Assembly (NCBI GenBank): GCA_947372865.1
Contig: CANBVJ010000019.1
Location: forward strand, 1 to 49,342
Direction of reading: 5' to 3'
Length of the DNA: 49,342 bases
Source: Comamonadaceae bacterium
GTDB lineage: Bacteria; Pseudomonadota; Gammaproteobacteria; Burkholderiales; Burkholderiaceae_C
Position numbers and translations under genes: made by a program. Positions within the stretch are counted from its first letter, which is position 1, and every line of letters begins with the position of its first letter. Shown here piece by piece: positions 18,476 through 27,228 of this stretch. The notes beneath the pieces are model-generated. The model was not told the DNA's origin, ran no database searches, and was given only the letters and a program-made list of their open reading frames with translations.

Positions 18476-20464
18476 TCAGACATCAATCTCAACCGAATCC
18501 CCGTGGATTTCCATCAGTTCGCGCCGGGCAGCAGCCTCGCCCTTGCCCATGAGCTTGGTGATCAGCGCTTCGGTCTGGCCGAAATCGATGGCGCCCAGCA
18601 TCACGGGCATCAGGCGCCGGGTGTCGGGGTTCAGGGTGGTGTCCCACAACTGCTCGGCGTTCATCTCGCCCAGGCCTTTGAAGCGGCTGATGCTCCAGGC
18701 GCCTTCGCGCACGCCCTCTTTGCGCAGCTTGTCCAAAATGGCGGTCAGTTCGCCGTCGTCCAGGGCATAGGCCTTGGACGCCGGCTTTTTGCCACGCGCC
18801 GGTGCGTCCACCCGAAACAGCGGGGGGCGCGCCACAAACACGTGGCCGGTTTCGATGAGCTTCGGGAAATGCCTAAAAAACAGCGTCAGCAGCAGCACCT
18901 GGATGTGCGAGCCGTCCACGTCCGCGTCGCTCAGGATGCAGACCTTGCCGTAGCGCAGGCCGCTCATGTCGGGCGTGTCGTTGGGGCCGTGCGGATCCAC
19001 GCCAATGGCCACCGAAATATCGTGGATTTCGGTGTTGGCAAACAGGCGGTCGCGGTCCACTTCCCAGGTGTTAAGCACCTTGCCGCGCAGGGGCAAGACG
19101 GCCTGGCTTTCCTTGTCGCGGCCCATCTTGGCGCTGCCGCCGGCCGAATCGCCCTCCACCAGAAACACCTCGTTGTAGGCCAGGTCACGGCTCTCGCAGT
19201 CGGTGAGCTTGCCGGGCAGCACCGCCACGCCTGAGCTCTTGCGCTTCTCGACCTTTTGCCCAGCCCGCTGGCGCGTCTGCGCAGCCTTGATGGCCAGTTC
19301 GGCCAGCTTTTTGCCGTAGTCCACGTGCTCGTTCAACCACAGCTCGAGCGCCGGGCGCACAAAACTGGACACCAGGCGCACCGCGTCGCGTGAATTGAGC
19401 CGCTCCTTGATCTGGCCCTGAAACTGCGGATCCAGCACCTTGGCCGAGAGCACATAGCTGGCCCGGGCAAACACATCCTCGGGCATGAGCTTGACGCCCT
19501 TGGGCAGCAGGCTGTGCATGTCAATAAAGCTTTTAACCGCCGTAAACAGTCCATCGCGCAGGCCGCTTTCGTGCGTGCCCCCGGCGTTGGTGGGAATCAG
19601 GTTGACGTAGCTTTCGCGCACATTGGCGCCGTCTTCGGTAAAGGCCACGCACCACATGGCGCCCTCGCCTTCGGCAAAACTGTCGTGCTGGTTGTCCGCA
19701 AAGCCTTCGCCGTTAAGAAGCGGAATCACCGGCTCGCCTTGCAGCGACTGCATCAGGTAGTCGCCCAGGCCGCCTTTGTAGAGCCAGGTTTGGGTGTCTT
19801 TGGTTTTCTCGTTCCACAGCGACACGCTCACACCGGGCATCAGCACCGCCTTGCTGCGCAGCAGGTGGGTGAGTTCGGCCATGGGCAGCGCGGCGGATTC
19901 AAAGTATTTGGGGTCGGGCCACACACGCACGGAAGTGCCAGATTTGCGGTCGCCCTCACCGGCCTTGCGCACTTGCAGGGCCTCGGTCACGTCGCCGCCT
20001 TCAAACACGATGCGCGCCACCGAGCCTTCGCGGTAGCTGGTGGCTTCTAGGCGCTTGCCCAGGGCGTTGGTGACGCTCACGCCCACGCCGTGCAGGCCGC
20101 CCGAGAAGCTGTAGGCGCCGCCCTTGCCCTTGTCAAACTTGCCCCCGGCGTGCAAGCGGGTGAACACCAGCTCAATCACCGGTGCGTGTTCTTCGGGGTG
20201 CATGCCGAAGGGAATGCCGCGGCCGTCGTCGTCAATGGTGACCGAGCCGTCGGCGTGGAGTGCGACCTTGATTTTTTTGCCATGACCGGCCAGCGCCTCA
20301 TCGGCAGCGTTGTCCAGCACTTCCTGGATCACGTGCAGCGGGTTGTCGGTGCGGGTGTACATGCCAGGGCGCTGCTTGACGGGCTCCAGCCCCTTCAGGA
20401 CACGGATGGACGCCTCGGAATATCCAACAGGCGCGGCGGAGGCAGAAGTAGATTTAACAGACAT
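18476..20464 (-). CDS. parE: DNA topoisomerase IV subunit B (ParE)
   Basis: 662-residue ATPase subunit of topoisomerase IV. GHKL ATP site: EVLDNAADEALAG, DDDGRGIPFGMHP and GGLHGVGVSVTNALG. TOPRIM: LVEGDSAGGSAK and SDADVDGSHI. C-terminal EQLWDTTLNPDTRRLM is typical of GyrB/ParE. The long frame continues upstream to 20842, but the family begins at MSVKSTSASAAPVGYSEASI, ATG 20464. No Shine-Dalgarno is visible there; TACAAT lies about 13 bases upstream, so the leader may be very short. First gene of parE-(hairpins)-parC. Confidence 0.98.
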   Translation of the reverse strand: MSVKSTSASAAPVGYSEASIRVLKGLEPVKQRPGMYTRTDNPLHVIQEVLDNAADEALAGHGKKIKVALHADGSVTIDDDGRGIPFGMHPEEHAPVIELVFTRLHAGGKFDKGKGGAYSFSGGLHGVGVSVTNALGKRLEATSYREGSVARIVFEGGDVTEALQVRKAGEGDRKSGTSVRVWPDPKYFESAALPMAELTHLLRSKAVLMPGVSVSLWNEKTKDTQTWLYKGGLGDYLMQSLQGEPVIPLLNGEGFADNQHDSFAEGEGAMWCVAFTEDGANVRESYVNLIPTNAGGTHESGLRDGLFTAVKSFIDMHSLLPKGVKLMPEDVFARASYVLSAKVLDPQFQGQIKERLNSRDAVRLVSSFVRPALELWLNEHVDYGKKLAELAIKAAQTRQRAGQKVEKRKSSGVAVLPGKLTDCESRDLAYNEVFLVEGDSAGGSAKMGRDKESQAVLPLRGKVLNTWEVDRDRLFANTEIHDISVAIGVDPHGPNDTPDMSGLRYGKVCILSDADVDGSHIQVLLLTLFFRHFPKLIETGHVFVARPPLFRVDAPARGKKPASKAYALDDGELTAILDKLRKEGVREGAWSISRFKGLGEMNAEQLWDTTLNPDTRRLMPVMLGAIDFGQTEALITKLMGKGEAAARRELMEIHGDSVEIDV

Positions 20465-20665
20465 AGCGAACGATTGTAGACGCGAAGGCCTCAAATAACT
20501 GTATGAAAAAACAGCTTTCGGTTCAAGCCCAAGGCATGGAAAGCGACGATCAGCACTTGGCGCCCTGCACCAAGCGGGCGCCTGCGGGCGGCAATCCGAT
20601 GCCGTTTTGAAGTCTATTACGCCAAGGCGACGGGGCGTACTTCCCGCAGTAGCTATATTTGGGAG

Positions 20666-21904
20666 ATGCAAACATTCCATCCTGACCGTCCACCCCTTTC
20701 TGTTTTTCAGGTTCTGGCCTGCGGCGCCGCCATCGTTACCTTGTCCATGGGCATTCGCCACGGCTTTGGCCTGTGGATGCAGCCGCTCACCCAAACCCGG
20801 GGCTGGCCGCGCGAGACGTACGCCCTGGCTATCGCCATCCAAAACATCTCTTGGGGCGTTGCCGGCATTTTTGCTGGCATGGCGTCAGACCGGTTTGGTG
20901 CTTTCCGGGTGCTGGTGCTGGGCGCGCTCATTTACGCCTTGGGCCTGGTGGGCATGGCGCACGCAGACACGCCGCTGCTTTTGATGCTGTCCACCGGCGT
21001 GATGTTGGGGGTGGCGCAGGCCGGTACGACTTACGCTGTCGTGTATGGCGTGGTCGGGCGCAATGTGCCGGCCGAGCGCCGGTCTTGGGCCATGGGCATG
21101 ACGGCGGCGGCCGGCTCCTTCGGTCAATTTTTGATGGTGCCGCTAGAAGGCCACCTGATCAGTTCGCTGGGCTGGCAAGAGGCGCTGGGCGTATTGGGAT
21201 TGGGCGCCTTGCTGATCGCACCCTTGGCCTGGGGATTGCGTGAACCGCATCTGGCCAGCAACCAGGCCAGCGCGCCGCGCGAACAAAGCATTTTTCACGC
21301 CCTCAAAGAAGCCTTTGGCTACCGCAGCTTTCAGTTGCTGATGGCGGGCTACTTTGTCTGCGGCTTCCAGGTGGTGTTTATTGGCGTGCACATGCCCAGT
21401 TACCTCAAAGACCACGGCCTGTCGCCGCAAGTGGCCAGTTATGCGCTGGCCTTGATCGGCCTGTTCAATGTGTTTGGCACCTATATTTCTGGCTCCATGG
21501 GCCAGCGCATGGAAAAGCGCTACATCCTGGCCTTTATTTACTTTGCCCGCGCCGTGGTGATCGGCATCTTCATCTGGGCGCCGCTGTCACCGATAAGCGT
21601 CTACCTGTTCTCGGCGGTGATGGGTTTTCTGTGGCTCTCCACCGTACCGCCCACCAACGCGGCCATTGCGCAGATCTTTGGCGTAGCACACCTGTCCATG
21701 CTCAGCGGCTTTGTGTTCTTGAGCCACCAGATTGGCTCGTTTTTGGGCGTCTGGCTGGGCGGCTTTATGTACGACCGCACCGGCAGCTACGACCTGGTCT
21801 GGTACATCGCCATCGCGCTAGGCGTGTTTGCGGGGCTGATCAACCTGCCGGTCAAGGAAGCGGCCATCGAACGTGGCCCCCGGCTTTCGCCTGCGGCTGC
21901 CTAA
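20666..21904 (+). CDS. Major facilitator superfamily transporter
   Basis: 412-residue, 12-helix inner-membrane carrier. An N-terminal helix with GIRHGFGLWMQPLTQTRGW, the loop-2 motif GMASDRFGAFRVLVLGALIYALG and a mid-protein cytoplasmic stretch (about 195-215) match the MFS fold. The overall look resembles oxalate/formate or monocarboxylate-type carriers, but the substrate cannot be named. ATG 20666 sits directly after GGGAG, unusually close. It is divergent from parE and heads a run of closely spaced genes: a small membrane protein, an SDR and a methyltransferase. Confidence 0.88.
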   Translation: MQTFHPDRPPLSVFQVLACGAAIVTLSMGIRHGFGLWMQPLTQTRGWPRETYALAIAIQNISWGVAGIFAGMASDRFGAFRVLVLGALIYALGLVGMAHADTPLLLMLSTGVMLGVAQAGTTYAVVYGVVGRNVPAERRSWAMGMTAAAGSFGQFLMVPLEGHLISSLGWQEALGVLGLGALLIAPLAWGLREPHLASNQASAPREQSIFHALKEAFGYRSFQLLMAGYFVCGFQVVFIGVHMPSYLKDHGLSPQVASYALALIGLFNVFGTYISGSMGQRMEKRYILAFIYFARAVVIGIFIWAPLSPISVYLFSAVMGFLWLSTVPPTNAAIAQIFGVAHLSMLSGFVFLSHQIGSFLGVWLGGFMYDRTGSYDLVWYIAIALGVFAGLINLPVKEAAIERGPRLSPAAA

Positions 21905-21911
21905 ACGCCTG

Positions 21912-22061
21912 ATGCGCCAGCCCCCCCCGCTCTGGGTCCGCAAGCTGCGCATGGGCGCAGCGCTGGCGCTGGCCGCCGCCGTGCTGGCGCTGGTGTTTGG
22001 CCTGTATGCCCGTCCCGACTTCATGCTGCAAATGGCCAACCAGCTTTGGTCCTGTTTTTAA
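21912..22061 (+). CDS. Small single-helix membrane protein, unknown function
   Basis: 49 residues starting at ATG 21912, seven bases after the MFS stop codon and ending 22 bases before the SDR start. A basic start (MRQPPPLWVRKLRM) is followed by one hydrophobic helix (GAALALAAAVLALVFGLYA) and the tail RPDFMLQMANQLWSCF. A Trp/Cys-ending tail of this kind (LANQxWxCF) is something I recall from small betaproteobacterial proteins, which suggests a real gene; no function is known to me. Codons 4-6 contain a run of eight C (21921-21928). It is in a frame different from both neighbours and tiles the gap neatly, as expected of an operon member. Confidence 0.62.
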   Translation: MRQPPPLWVRKLRMGAALALAAAVLALVFGLYARPDFMLQMANQLWSCF

Positions 22062-22083
22062 CGTTTTTACAAGGTTCTTGTCC

Positions 22084-22917
22084 ATGAGCATCACTGCGTC
22101 TCCCTCCCAAGTCATCGTTATCACTGGCGCCTCCGACGGCATTGGTGCCGAAATGGCACGCCAACTCGCCCGCCAACATGGCTCCAGTCTGGGGCTGGTA
22201 CTGGCCGCGCGCACCGCCAGCACCTTGCAAACTGTGGCCGCCCAATGCGAAGCGCTGGGCGCGCAGTGTCTGGTGGTGACCACCGACGTGTCGGTGCAGG
22301 CGCAATGCCAGGCGCTGATCGCCAGCGCCGTGGAGCGCTTTGGCCGCATTGACGGCCTGATCAACAACGCCGGCATTTCTGCCCAGGCGCTGTTTGCCCA
22401 GGTGCGCGCCGAAGACCTGGGCTGGTACGAGCAGCTCATGCGCATCAACCTGTGGGGCAGCGTCTGGTGCACCCACGCCGCCCTGCCCCATCTGCAGAAA
22501 AGCCGGGGCCGCATCGTGGCCGTGTCGTCCTTGGCTGGTCTGATTGGCGTGCCGGGGCGCACCGCCTACAGCGCATCCAAATTTGCCATGACCGGATTTT
22601 TTGAAGCCCTGCGCGCCGAACTGGTGGGCGCGGGCGTGAGTGTGACTACCGCCTACCCCGGCGTAGTGCTCACCAATATCCGCGGCCACGGCCTGAACGC
22701 CGCAGGCCAAGCCGCAGGGTCAAGCGGCCTCAAAGAAGACAATGCCATGGGCGTAGAAGAATGCGCCTCGCTCATCCTGCGCGGCATGCAGCAGCGCCAG
22801 CGCGAAGTGGTCATGACGGCGCCGGGCAAGATCGGCCGCTTCCTCAAACTGCTGTGGCCCGCTGCGGTCGAACGCATGGCGCTCAACGCCCTGAAAGACG
22901 ATGTCAAACCCCGCTAA
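22084..22917 (+). CDS. Short-chain dehydrogenase/reductase
   Basis: 277-residue NAD(P)H oxidoreductase with a Rossmann fold. Cofactor motif TGASDGIG (14-21), NNAG near residue 95, catalytic Ser in VAVSSLAG and YSASK near residue 163. The C-terminal extension (GRFLKLLWPAAVERMALNAL) resembles the membrane-near DltE/11-beta-HSD-like group. The alternative longer start at 21997 overlaps the small membrane gene; ATG 22084 gives the standard SDR length. Its last 17 bases overlap the methyltransferase gene, so translation is probably coupled. Substrate unknown. Confidence 0.9.
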   Translation: MSITASPSQVIVITGASDGIGAEMARQLARQHGSSLGLVLAARTASTLQTVAAQCEALGAQCLVVTTDVSVQAQCQALIASAVERFGRIDGLINNAGISAQALFAQVRAEDLGWYEQLMRINLWGSVWCTHAALPHLQKSRGRIVAVSSLAGLIGVPGRTAYSASKFAMTGFFEALRAELVGAGVSVTTAYPGVVLTNIRGHGLNAAGQAAGSSGLKEDNAMGVEECASLILRGMQQRQREVVMTAPGKIGRFLKLLWPAAVERMALNALKDDVKPR

Positions 22918-23524
22918 CCCTGCCAACGCTGAAAAAGCGGCTGACCGCGCGCACGCCAACTACCCAGATGCGCCCTCGCCCTGGGTGGTGCGCTGGTCGC
23001 ACTTGGCCGCGCCCGGCGCCAGCGTGCTGGACATCGCCTGTGGCGGCGGACGCCACCTGGCCTGGTTTGCCCAGCGCGGCCACCCGGTCACCGGCGTGGA
23101 CCGCGACACGGCAGCTGCGCGCGCGCGCCTGCCCGCCGCAGAACTCATCACGGCAGATATTGAAGCCGGCCCGTGGCCGCTGACTTTGGCCGAAGGCGCC
23201 CCCGCAGCGCGCCAGTATGGGCTGGTGGTGGTGACCAATTACCTCTGGCGCCCCTTGTGGCCCCACATTTTGGACAGCGTGGCGCCTGGCGGCGTGCTGA
23301 TTTATGAAACCTTTGCCGCAGGCAACGAAACCGTGGGCCGCCCCAGCCGGCCTGATTTCTTGCTGCAGCCCGGTGAACTGCTGCGCGTCTGTGCCGATTG
23401 GCAGGTGGTGGCCTATGAAAACGGCACCCTGGCCGCGCCCGCGCGCTTTGTGCAACGCATTGCCGCCGTACGCAAAGCAAGCGTAAAGCCACTTGATGCG
23501 CCCAACCCAAGCTACCCACTCTAG
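22901..23524 (+). CDS. Class I SAM-dependent methyltransferase
   Basis: 207-residue methyltransferase. Motif [12 protein letters not shown] (about 42-52), the acidic strand-2 end in VTGVDRD, and motif post-[12 protein letters not shown] are clear; [15 protein letters not shown] and [10 protein letters not shown] complete the fold. It resembles the small TehB/UbiE-like enzymes of broad function, so the acceptor is unknown. ATG 22901 overlaps the SDR by 17 bases. It ends 36 bases before dapA. Confidence 0.87.
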   Translation: MSNPANPANAEKAADRAHANYPDAPSPWVVRWSHLAAPGASVLDIACGGGRHLAWFAQRGHPVTGVDRDTAAARARLPAAELITADIEAGPWPLTLAEGAPAARQYGLVVVTNYLWRPLWPHILDSVAPGGVLIYETFAAGNETVGRPSRPDFLLQPGELLRVCADWQVVAYENGTLAAPARFVQRIAAVRKASVKPLDAPNPSYPL

Positions 23525-23559
23525 GTAAAATCGCCTTTTTAACCAAGCACCGCCGTCCC

Positions 23560-24453
23560 ATGACCCAAACACTCAAGCCCATTCGGGGCAGCATCGTCGC
23601 ACTGGTGACCCCCATGCTGGACGACGGCGCCGTGGATTACCCCGCCCTGCGCCGCCTGATTGACTGGCACATCGCCGAGGGCACCGACTGCATTGGCGTG
23701 GTCGGCACCACGGGCGAATCGCCCACGGTCAGCGTGGACGAACACTGCGAAATCATCCGCGTGTCCGTCGAACAGTGCGCAGGCCGCGTTCCCGTGATGG
23801 CCGGCTGCGGTGCCAATTCCACCAAAGAAGCCATTGAGCTGGCCCACTTTGCCAAAAAAGTCGGAGCCGACTGCCAGTTGCAAGTGGTGCCCTACTACAA
23901 CAAACCCACGCAAGAAGGCCAGTACCAGCATTTCAAGGCAATCGCCGAATCGGTTGATTTGCCCGTGGTGCTGTACAACGTGCCAGGACGCTCGGTGGCC
24001 GATATGGCCCACGACACCGTGATCCGCCTGGCCCACGTGCCGGGCATCGTCGGCATCAAGGAAGCCACTGGCAATATTGAACGCGCCCAGTGGCTGATCA
24101 AGGAAGCCCCGGCCGGTTTTTCTATTTACTCAGGCGACGACCCCACCGCTGTGGCGCTCATGCTGTGCGGCGGCCACGGCAACGTCAGCGTTACCGCCAA
24201 TGTGGCGCCCCGGCTGATGCATGAACTCTGCATGGCCGCCATTGCCGGCGACGTGCGCCGCGCCATGGACATCCAGTTCAAGCTGCTGCCCCTGCACAAA
24301 GGCCTGTTTGTCGAGTCCAACCCCATTCCGGTGAAATGGGCTGTAGCGCGCATGGGCCTGTGCGGCCATGCGCTGCGCCTGCCTCTCACACCCCTGACCG
24401 AGGCCAACCAACCGGCACTCGAGCGCCTGCTGCAAAGCACTGGTTTAATTTAA
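23560..24453 (+). CDS. dapA: 4-Hydroxy-tetrahydrodipicolinate synthase
   Basis: 297-residue lyase that joins pyruvate with aspartate semialdehyde, the first step towards lysine and diaminopimelate for the cell wall. Schiff-base Lys167 in [11 protein letters not shown], Tyr139 and Arg144 in VLYNVPGRS, and the GTTGES loop at 49-54 match E. coli Lys161, Tyr133, Arg138 and Thr44/45. YYNKPTQEG is also conserved. TAAAAT at 23526-23531 could be a -10 box, without a good -35. bamC follows after five bases, the same order as E. coli dapA-nlpB. Confidence 0.98.
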   Translation: MTQTLKPIRGSIVALVTPMLDDGAVDYPALRRLIDWHIAEGTDCIGVVGTTGESPTVSVDEHCEIIRVSVEQCAGRVPVMAGCGANSTKEAIELAHFAKKVGADCQLQVVPYYNKPTQEGQYQHFKAIAESVDLPVVLYNVPGRSVADMAHDTVIRLAHVPGIVGIKEATGNIERAQWLIKEAPAGFSIYSGDDPTAVALMLCGGHGNVSVTANVAPRLMHELCMAAIAGDVRRAMDIQFKLLPLHKGLFVESNPIPVKWAVARMGLCGHALRLPLTPLTEANQPALERLLQSTGLI

Positions 24454-24458
24454 TCCCC

Positions 24459-25559
24459 ATGCAAAGGTACTTTGTGAATTCCTCCTTTAAGTTGACCGTG
24501 CTGGCTGCCGCAGTGGCACTGAGCGCCTGTTCGGTGCTCGATGGCGAAAAAGTCGACTACAAATCCAGCACCAAAGCGCCTTCGCTGGCGGTCCCACCCG
24601 ACCTGACCCAGCTGTCCAAGGACACACGCTATTCGGTGGTCAACGGCGGCGTGTCGGCGGCTAGCTCCAAGGCAGCAGTGGCGGCCCAAGTCAGCAAAGA
24701 CCCTGTGGCGGTCAGCGCAATTTCAGACATCCGGGTCGAGCGCCAGGGTAACCAGCGCTGGCTGGTGGTCAAGCGCAGCCCCGAGAGCCTGTGGGCGCCT
24801 TTGAAGGACTTCTGGCAAGAAAGCGGCTTCACCCTGAGCTTGGAGCAAAGCAACCTGGGCATCATGGAAACCGAGTGGAACGAAAACCGGGCCAACATCC
24901 CGCAAGACTTCATCCGGCGTTCGCTGGGCAAGGTCTTGGACAGCCTGTATTCCACCTCGCTGCGCGACAAATACCGCACGCGCCTGGAAAGCCGTGCTGA
25001 TGGCGGCACCGAAATCTTCATCAGCCACCGTGGCATGCAAGAGGTGTACGCCACCGAAGACAAAAACCGCACCGTCTGGCAACCCCGCGCCGCTGACCCA
25101 GAGTTGGAAGCCGAATTTTTGCGCCGCCTGATGCTCAAACTCGGTGCCAGCCCAGAGCAGGCATCGCAAGTGGGCGCTGTGGCACCCGCCAAACCCATGG
25201 CCAGCGCTGCCACCGCAGACGGTCGGCCCGTGCTAGAACTGTCCGATGGCTTTGACCGCGCTTGGCGCCGTGTTGGCCTGTCCCTGGACCGCACCGGCTT
25301 TACCGTAGAAGACCGGGACCGCAACAAGGGCCTGTATTACGTGCGCTACGTGGCTTCTGGCGAGCAAGCCGCCGACGAGGGCTTCTTCAAGAAGCTGTTT
25401 GGCGGATCGACCAAGGGTGCCGCAGCAGCCAAATACCAGATCTCGGTGCGCAGCGTAGGAGACAAAACCACGGTGTCCGTGCTCAACGACCTGGGTTCAC
25501 CCGAAATGTCTGAAACCGCCCAAAAAATCGTCCACGTGCTGGCCGACGATTTGAAATAA
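24459..25559 (+). CDS. bamC: Outer-membrane assembly lipoprotein BamC
   Basis: 366-residue lipoprotein of the BAM complex that inserts beta-barrel proteins in the outer membrane. The signal peptide ends in the lipobox LSAC (Cys at residue 24), followed by SVLDGEKVDYKSSTKAPSL, the lasso-like segment that holds BamD. Two helix-grip domains follow (about 95-205 and 255-365). Start choice is open: ATG 24459 has no ribosome site, while GTG 24474 has AAAGG at 24463-24467 with six bases spacing and gives a 19-residue signal peptide. Product supported by the dapA neighbour as in E. coli. It ends at a strong terminator. Confidence 0.92.
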   Translation: MQRYFVNSSFKLTVLAAAVALSACSVLDGEKVDYKSSTKAPSLAVPPDLTQLSKDTRYSVVNGGVSAASSKAAVAAQVSKDPVAVSAISDIRVERQGNQRWLVVKRSPESLWAPLKDFWQESGFTLSLEQSNLGIMETEWNENRANIPQDFIRRSLGKVLDSLYSTSLRDKYRTRLESRADGGTEIFISHRGMQEVYATEDKNRTVWQPRAADPELEAEFLRRLMLKLGASPEQASQVGAVAPAKPMASAATADGRPVLELSDGFDRAWRRVGLSLDRTGFTVEDRDRNKGLYYVRYVASGEQAADEGFFKKLFGGSTKGAAAAKYQISVRSVGDKTTVSVLNDLGSPEMSETAQKIVHVLADDLK

Positions 25560-25594
25560 AGCGCCTGCGCCGCCTGGCGCACAGAAGGCAGACG

Positions 25595-25624
25595 AAAAAA
25601 AACCACCTTACGGTGGTTTTTTTT
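25595..25624. terminator. Bidirectional terminator between bamC and the small lipoprotein gene
   Basis: Thirteen perfect base pairs: A8 then CCACC (25595-25607) against GGTGG then T8 (25612-25624), loop TTAC. Works for the + transcript of bamC and, with its A run, for the convergent - transcript. Confidence 0.93.
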
Positions 25625-25639
25625 CTAGCGTTGAAGCTA

Positions 25640-25810
25640 TTACTTCGATGCTTCTGGTGCAGCAGGAGCGGCAGCAGGTGCAGCGGATGCGTCAGCAGCA
25701 GGAGCAGCGGCGGCAGGAGCGGCAGCGGGAGCAGCAGCTTCTTCTTTTTTACCGCAAGCAGCCAGGGCAGCAGCAGCGATAACAGCTGCCAAGATGAGAG
25801 TTTTGTTCAT
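25640..25810 (-). CDS. Small Ala/Pro-rich lipoprotein
   Basis: 56 residues: a signal peptide MNKTLILAAVIAAAALAAC with the lipobox LAAC (Cys19), a short charged GKKEE, then only Ala, Pro, Asp, Ser and Glu to the end. Such tiny lipoproteins with a low-complexity tail are common in Burkholderiales and have no known job; a flexible cell-envelope tether is possible. The longer frame to 25978 has no signal and crosses an AT-rich promoter-like region, so ATG 25810 is preferred. No Shine-Dalgarno. It shares a two-way terminator with bamC. Confidence 0.76.
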   Translation of the reverse strand: MNKTLILAAVIAAAALAACGKKEEAAAPAAAPAAAAPAADASAAPAAAPAAPEASK

Positions 25811-25839
25811 GATTGAAAAAATAGATTGAGTTAACGAAA

Positions 25840-25855
25840 CAATTTCCGGAAATTG
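25840..25855. promoter_or_regulatory. 16-base perfect palindrome upstream of the lipoprotein gene
   Basis: CAATTTCCGGAAATTG is fully self-complementary and lies 30 bases before the lipoprotein start codon, in an AT-rich stretch where a promoter is expected. It could be an operator for a dimeric regulator. No regulator can be named. Confidence 0.4.
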
Positions 25856-26020
25856 CCTGGGCGGCAGGCCACCCAAACCCCGACAAAAAGCATTCGACGT
25901 CTTTTCGCCAGAGCCACTAAGTATACAAGACGGTGCACGCTTATACCGGGTAAACCCTGAATTTTCGAAAAATGGCACCGAAAAAGTGCTGTTAAGTCAT
26001 GACTTTGTTGATTTTTTGCC

Positions 26021-27172
26021 TCATGCACCGGTCTCACGCAGGTCTGGCTGCAACCATCCGTCTTCCACCCACTGCGCTAGCAATTCCAGGGCGCCCGCAC
26101 CCAGGCGCTTGACATCGGCGGCACTTAAGTGGTGCTGATCGGCCAAAAGTCGCATCAGAGTCGCATCTCGCCCCGACGCACGAAAACTCTCGCCGTTAAT
26201 AAAAATATGGGCGCTGTCGTACAACATTTGCGTACGCCGGTCCAGGCACACGCCCTGGCTGGGGTCGAATTCATCCTCGGAGCTTTGAAACCAGACTTGG
26301 GGCTTGGGCTCGCTCAGGTATTCGCCCAAGGCGCGCTGCATGGCCAAGGGGTCGTGCAAGGCTTTTTCCAGCGCTTCTTGCGCAAAGCGGGTCAAGTCGG
26401 CGGGAATTTGAGCGCACTGGGCTTGCGCAACTTGGTTGGGGTCGCGGTAGAGCGCATCGCCCACTTCGTCGCAGGCCTGTTCGGCCAGGCGTTGCAGAAT
26501 TTCTTGCGCCAGTTCGCCCGCACCCGGAGCACGAAAGCCAATCGAATAGGTCATGCATTCGCCCAGCGCCACGCCGTCGTGGGCATAGCGCGGGGGCAGA
26601 TACAACATGTCGCCGGCCTCAAGCACAAATTCCTGCTCGGGTTCAAAGTTGGCCAAAATCTTCAGCGGCATGCCGGGCTGCAAATCCAGATTTTTTTGCC
26701 GCCCAATGCGCCAGCGGCGCTGGCCGTGGGCTTGCAATAAGAACACGTCGTAGCTGTCAAAGTGCGGCCCCACACCGCCGCCGTCGCTGGCGTAGCTCAC
26801 CATCACGTCGTCCAGGCGCGCATCCGGCACAAAACGGAATTGATCGCGCAGCTCACGCACCCGGGCATCAAACAAGTCCACGCTTTGCACCAGCAGCGTC
26901 CAGCCGGGCTGTTTGAGCGCGGGCAAGGCCTTGCGGCCAAACGGGCCCTGCTTGAGGCGCCAGGGCTTGTCGGCCACGTCGGGCGTCTGGATCACCAGGC
27001 GCGACTGCACGTCGTCTTGCGCGGCCAGGTCAAACAATTCAGCGCGGTCCAGCGGCGCACGCAGGCCCGGAATCGCCTGGCGGATGACCAGGGGCTTTTT
27101 CTGCCAGTGGCGCTTCATGAAGGTGGCGGGCGACAGGCCGCCCAGGAGTTGAAGAGGCTGGTCAATGTTCAT
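26021..27172 (-). CDS. roxA: Ribosomal oxygenase, cupin/JmjC type (RoxA/YcfD family)
   Basis: 383-residue iron(II)/2-oxoglutarate oxygenase; the E. coli member hydroxylates an arginine of ribosomal protein L16. Metal ligands are visible: His137 and Asp139 in VGPHFDSYDVF and His198 in LPPRYAHDGV. The stretch LLQAHGQRRWRIGRQ agrees with the YcfD type. The C-terminal part forms the dimerisation and winged-helix region. Start ATG 27172; no ribosome site seen. It is divergent from the SlyD-like gene with only 56 bases between. Confidence 0.92.
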   Translation of the reverse strand: MNIDQPLQLLGGLSPATFMKRHWQKKPLVIRQAIPGLRAPLDRAELFDLAAQDDVQSRLVIQTPDVADKPWRLKQGPFGRKALPALKQPGWTLLVQSVDLFDARVRELRDQFRFVPDARLDDVMVSYASDGGGVGPHFDSYDVFLLQAHGQRRWRIGRQKNLDLQPGMPLKILANFEPEQEFVLEAGDMLYLPPRYAHDGVALGECMTYSIGFRAPGAGELAQEILQRLAEQACDEVGDALYRDPNQVAQAQCAQIPADLTRFAQEALEKALHDPLAMQRALGEYLSEPKPQVWFQSSEDEFDPSQGVCLDRRTQMLYDSAHIFINGESFRASGRDATLMRLLADQHHLSAADVKRLGAGALELLAQWVEDGWLQPDLRETGA

Positions 27173-27228
27173 AAAGCGGGCATCCTGGGGCTAAAAAATG
27201 GGGAAGATGAAACTGCGACAATTGTGCG

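Noticed and set aside
18230..18492. Small genes on both strands in the parE-parC gap
   Set aside because: They only translate the hairpin arms and loops; composition follows the palindromes and no ribosome site exists.
23526..23531. dapA promoter
   Set aside because: TAAAAT resembles a -10 but no -35 is at a usable distance; mentioned only in the dapA entry.
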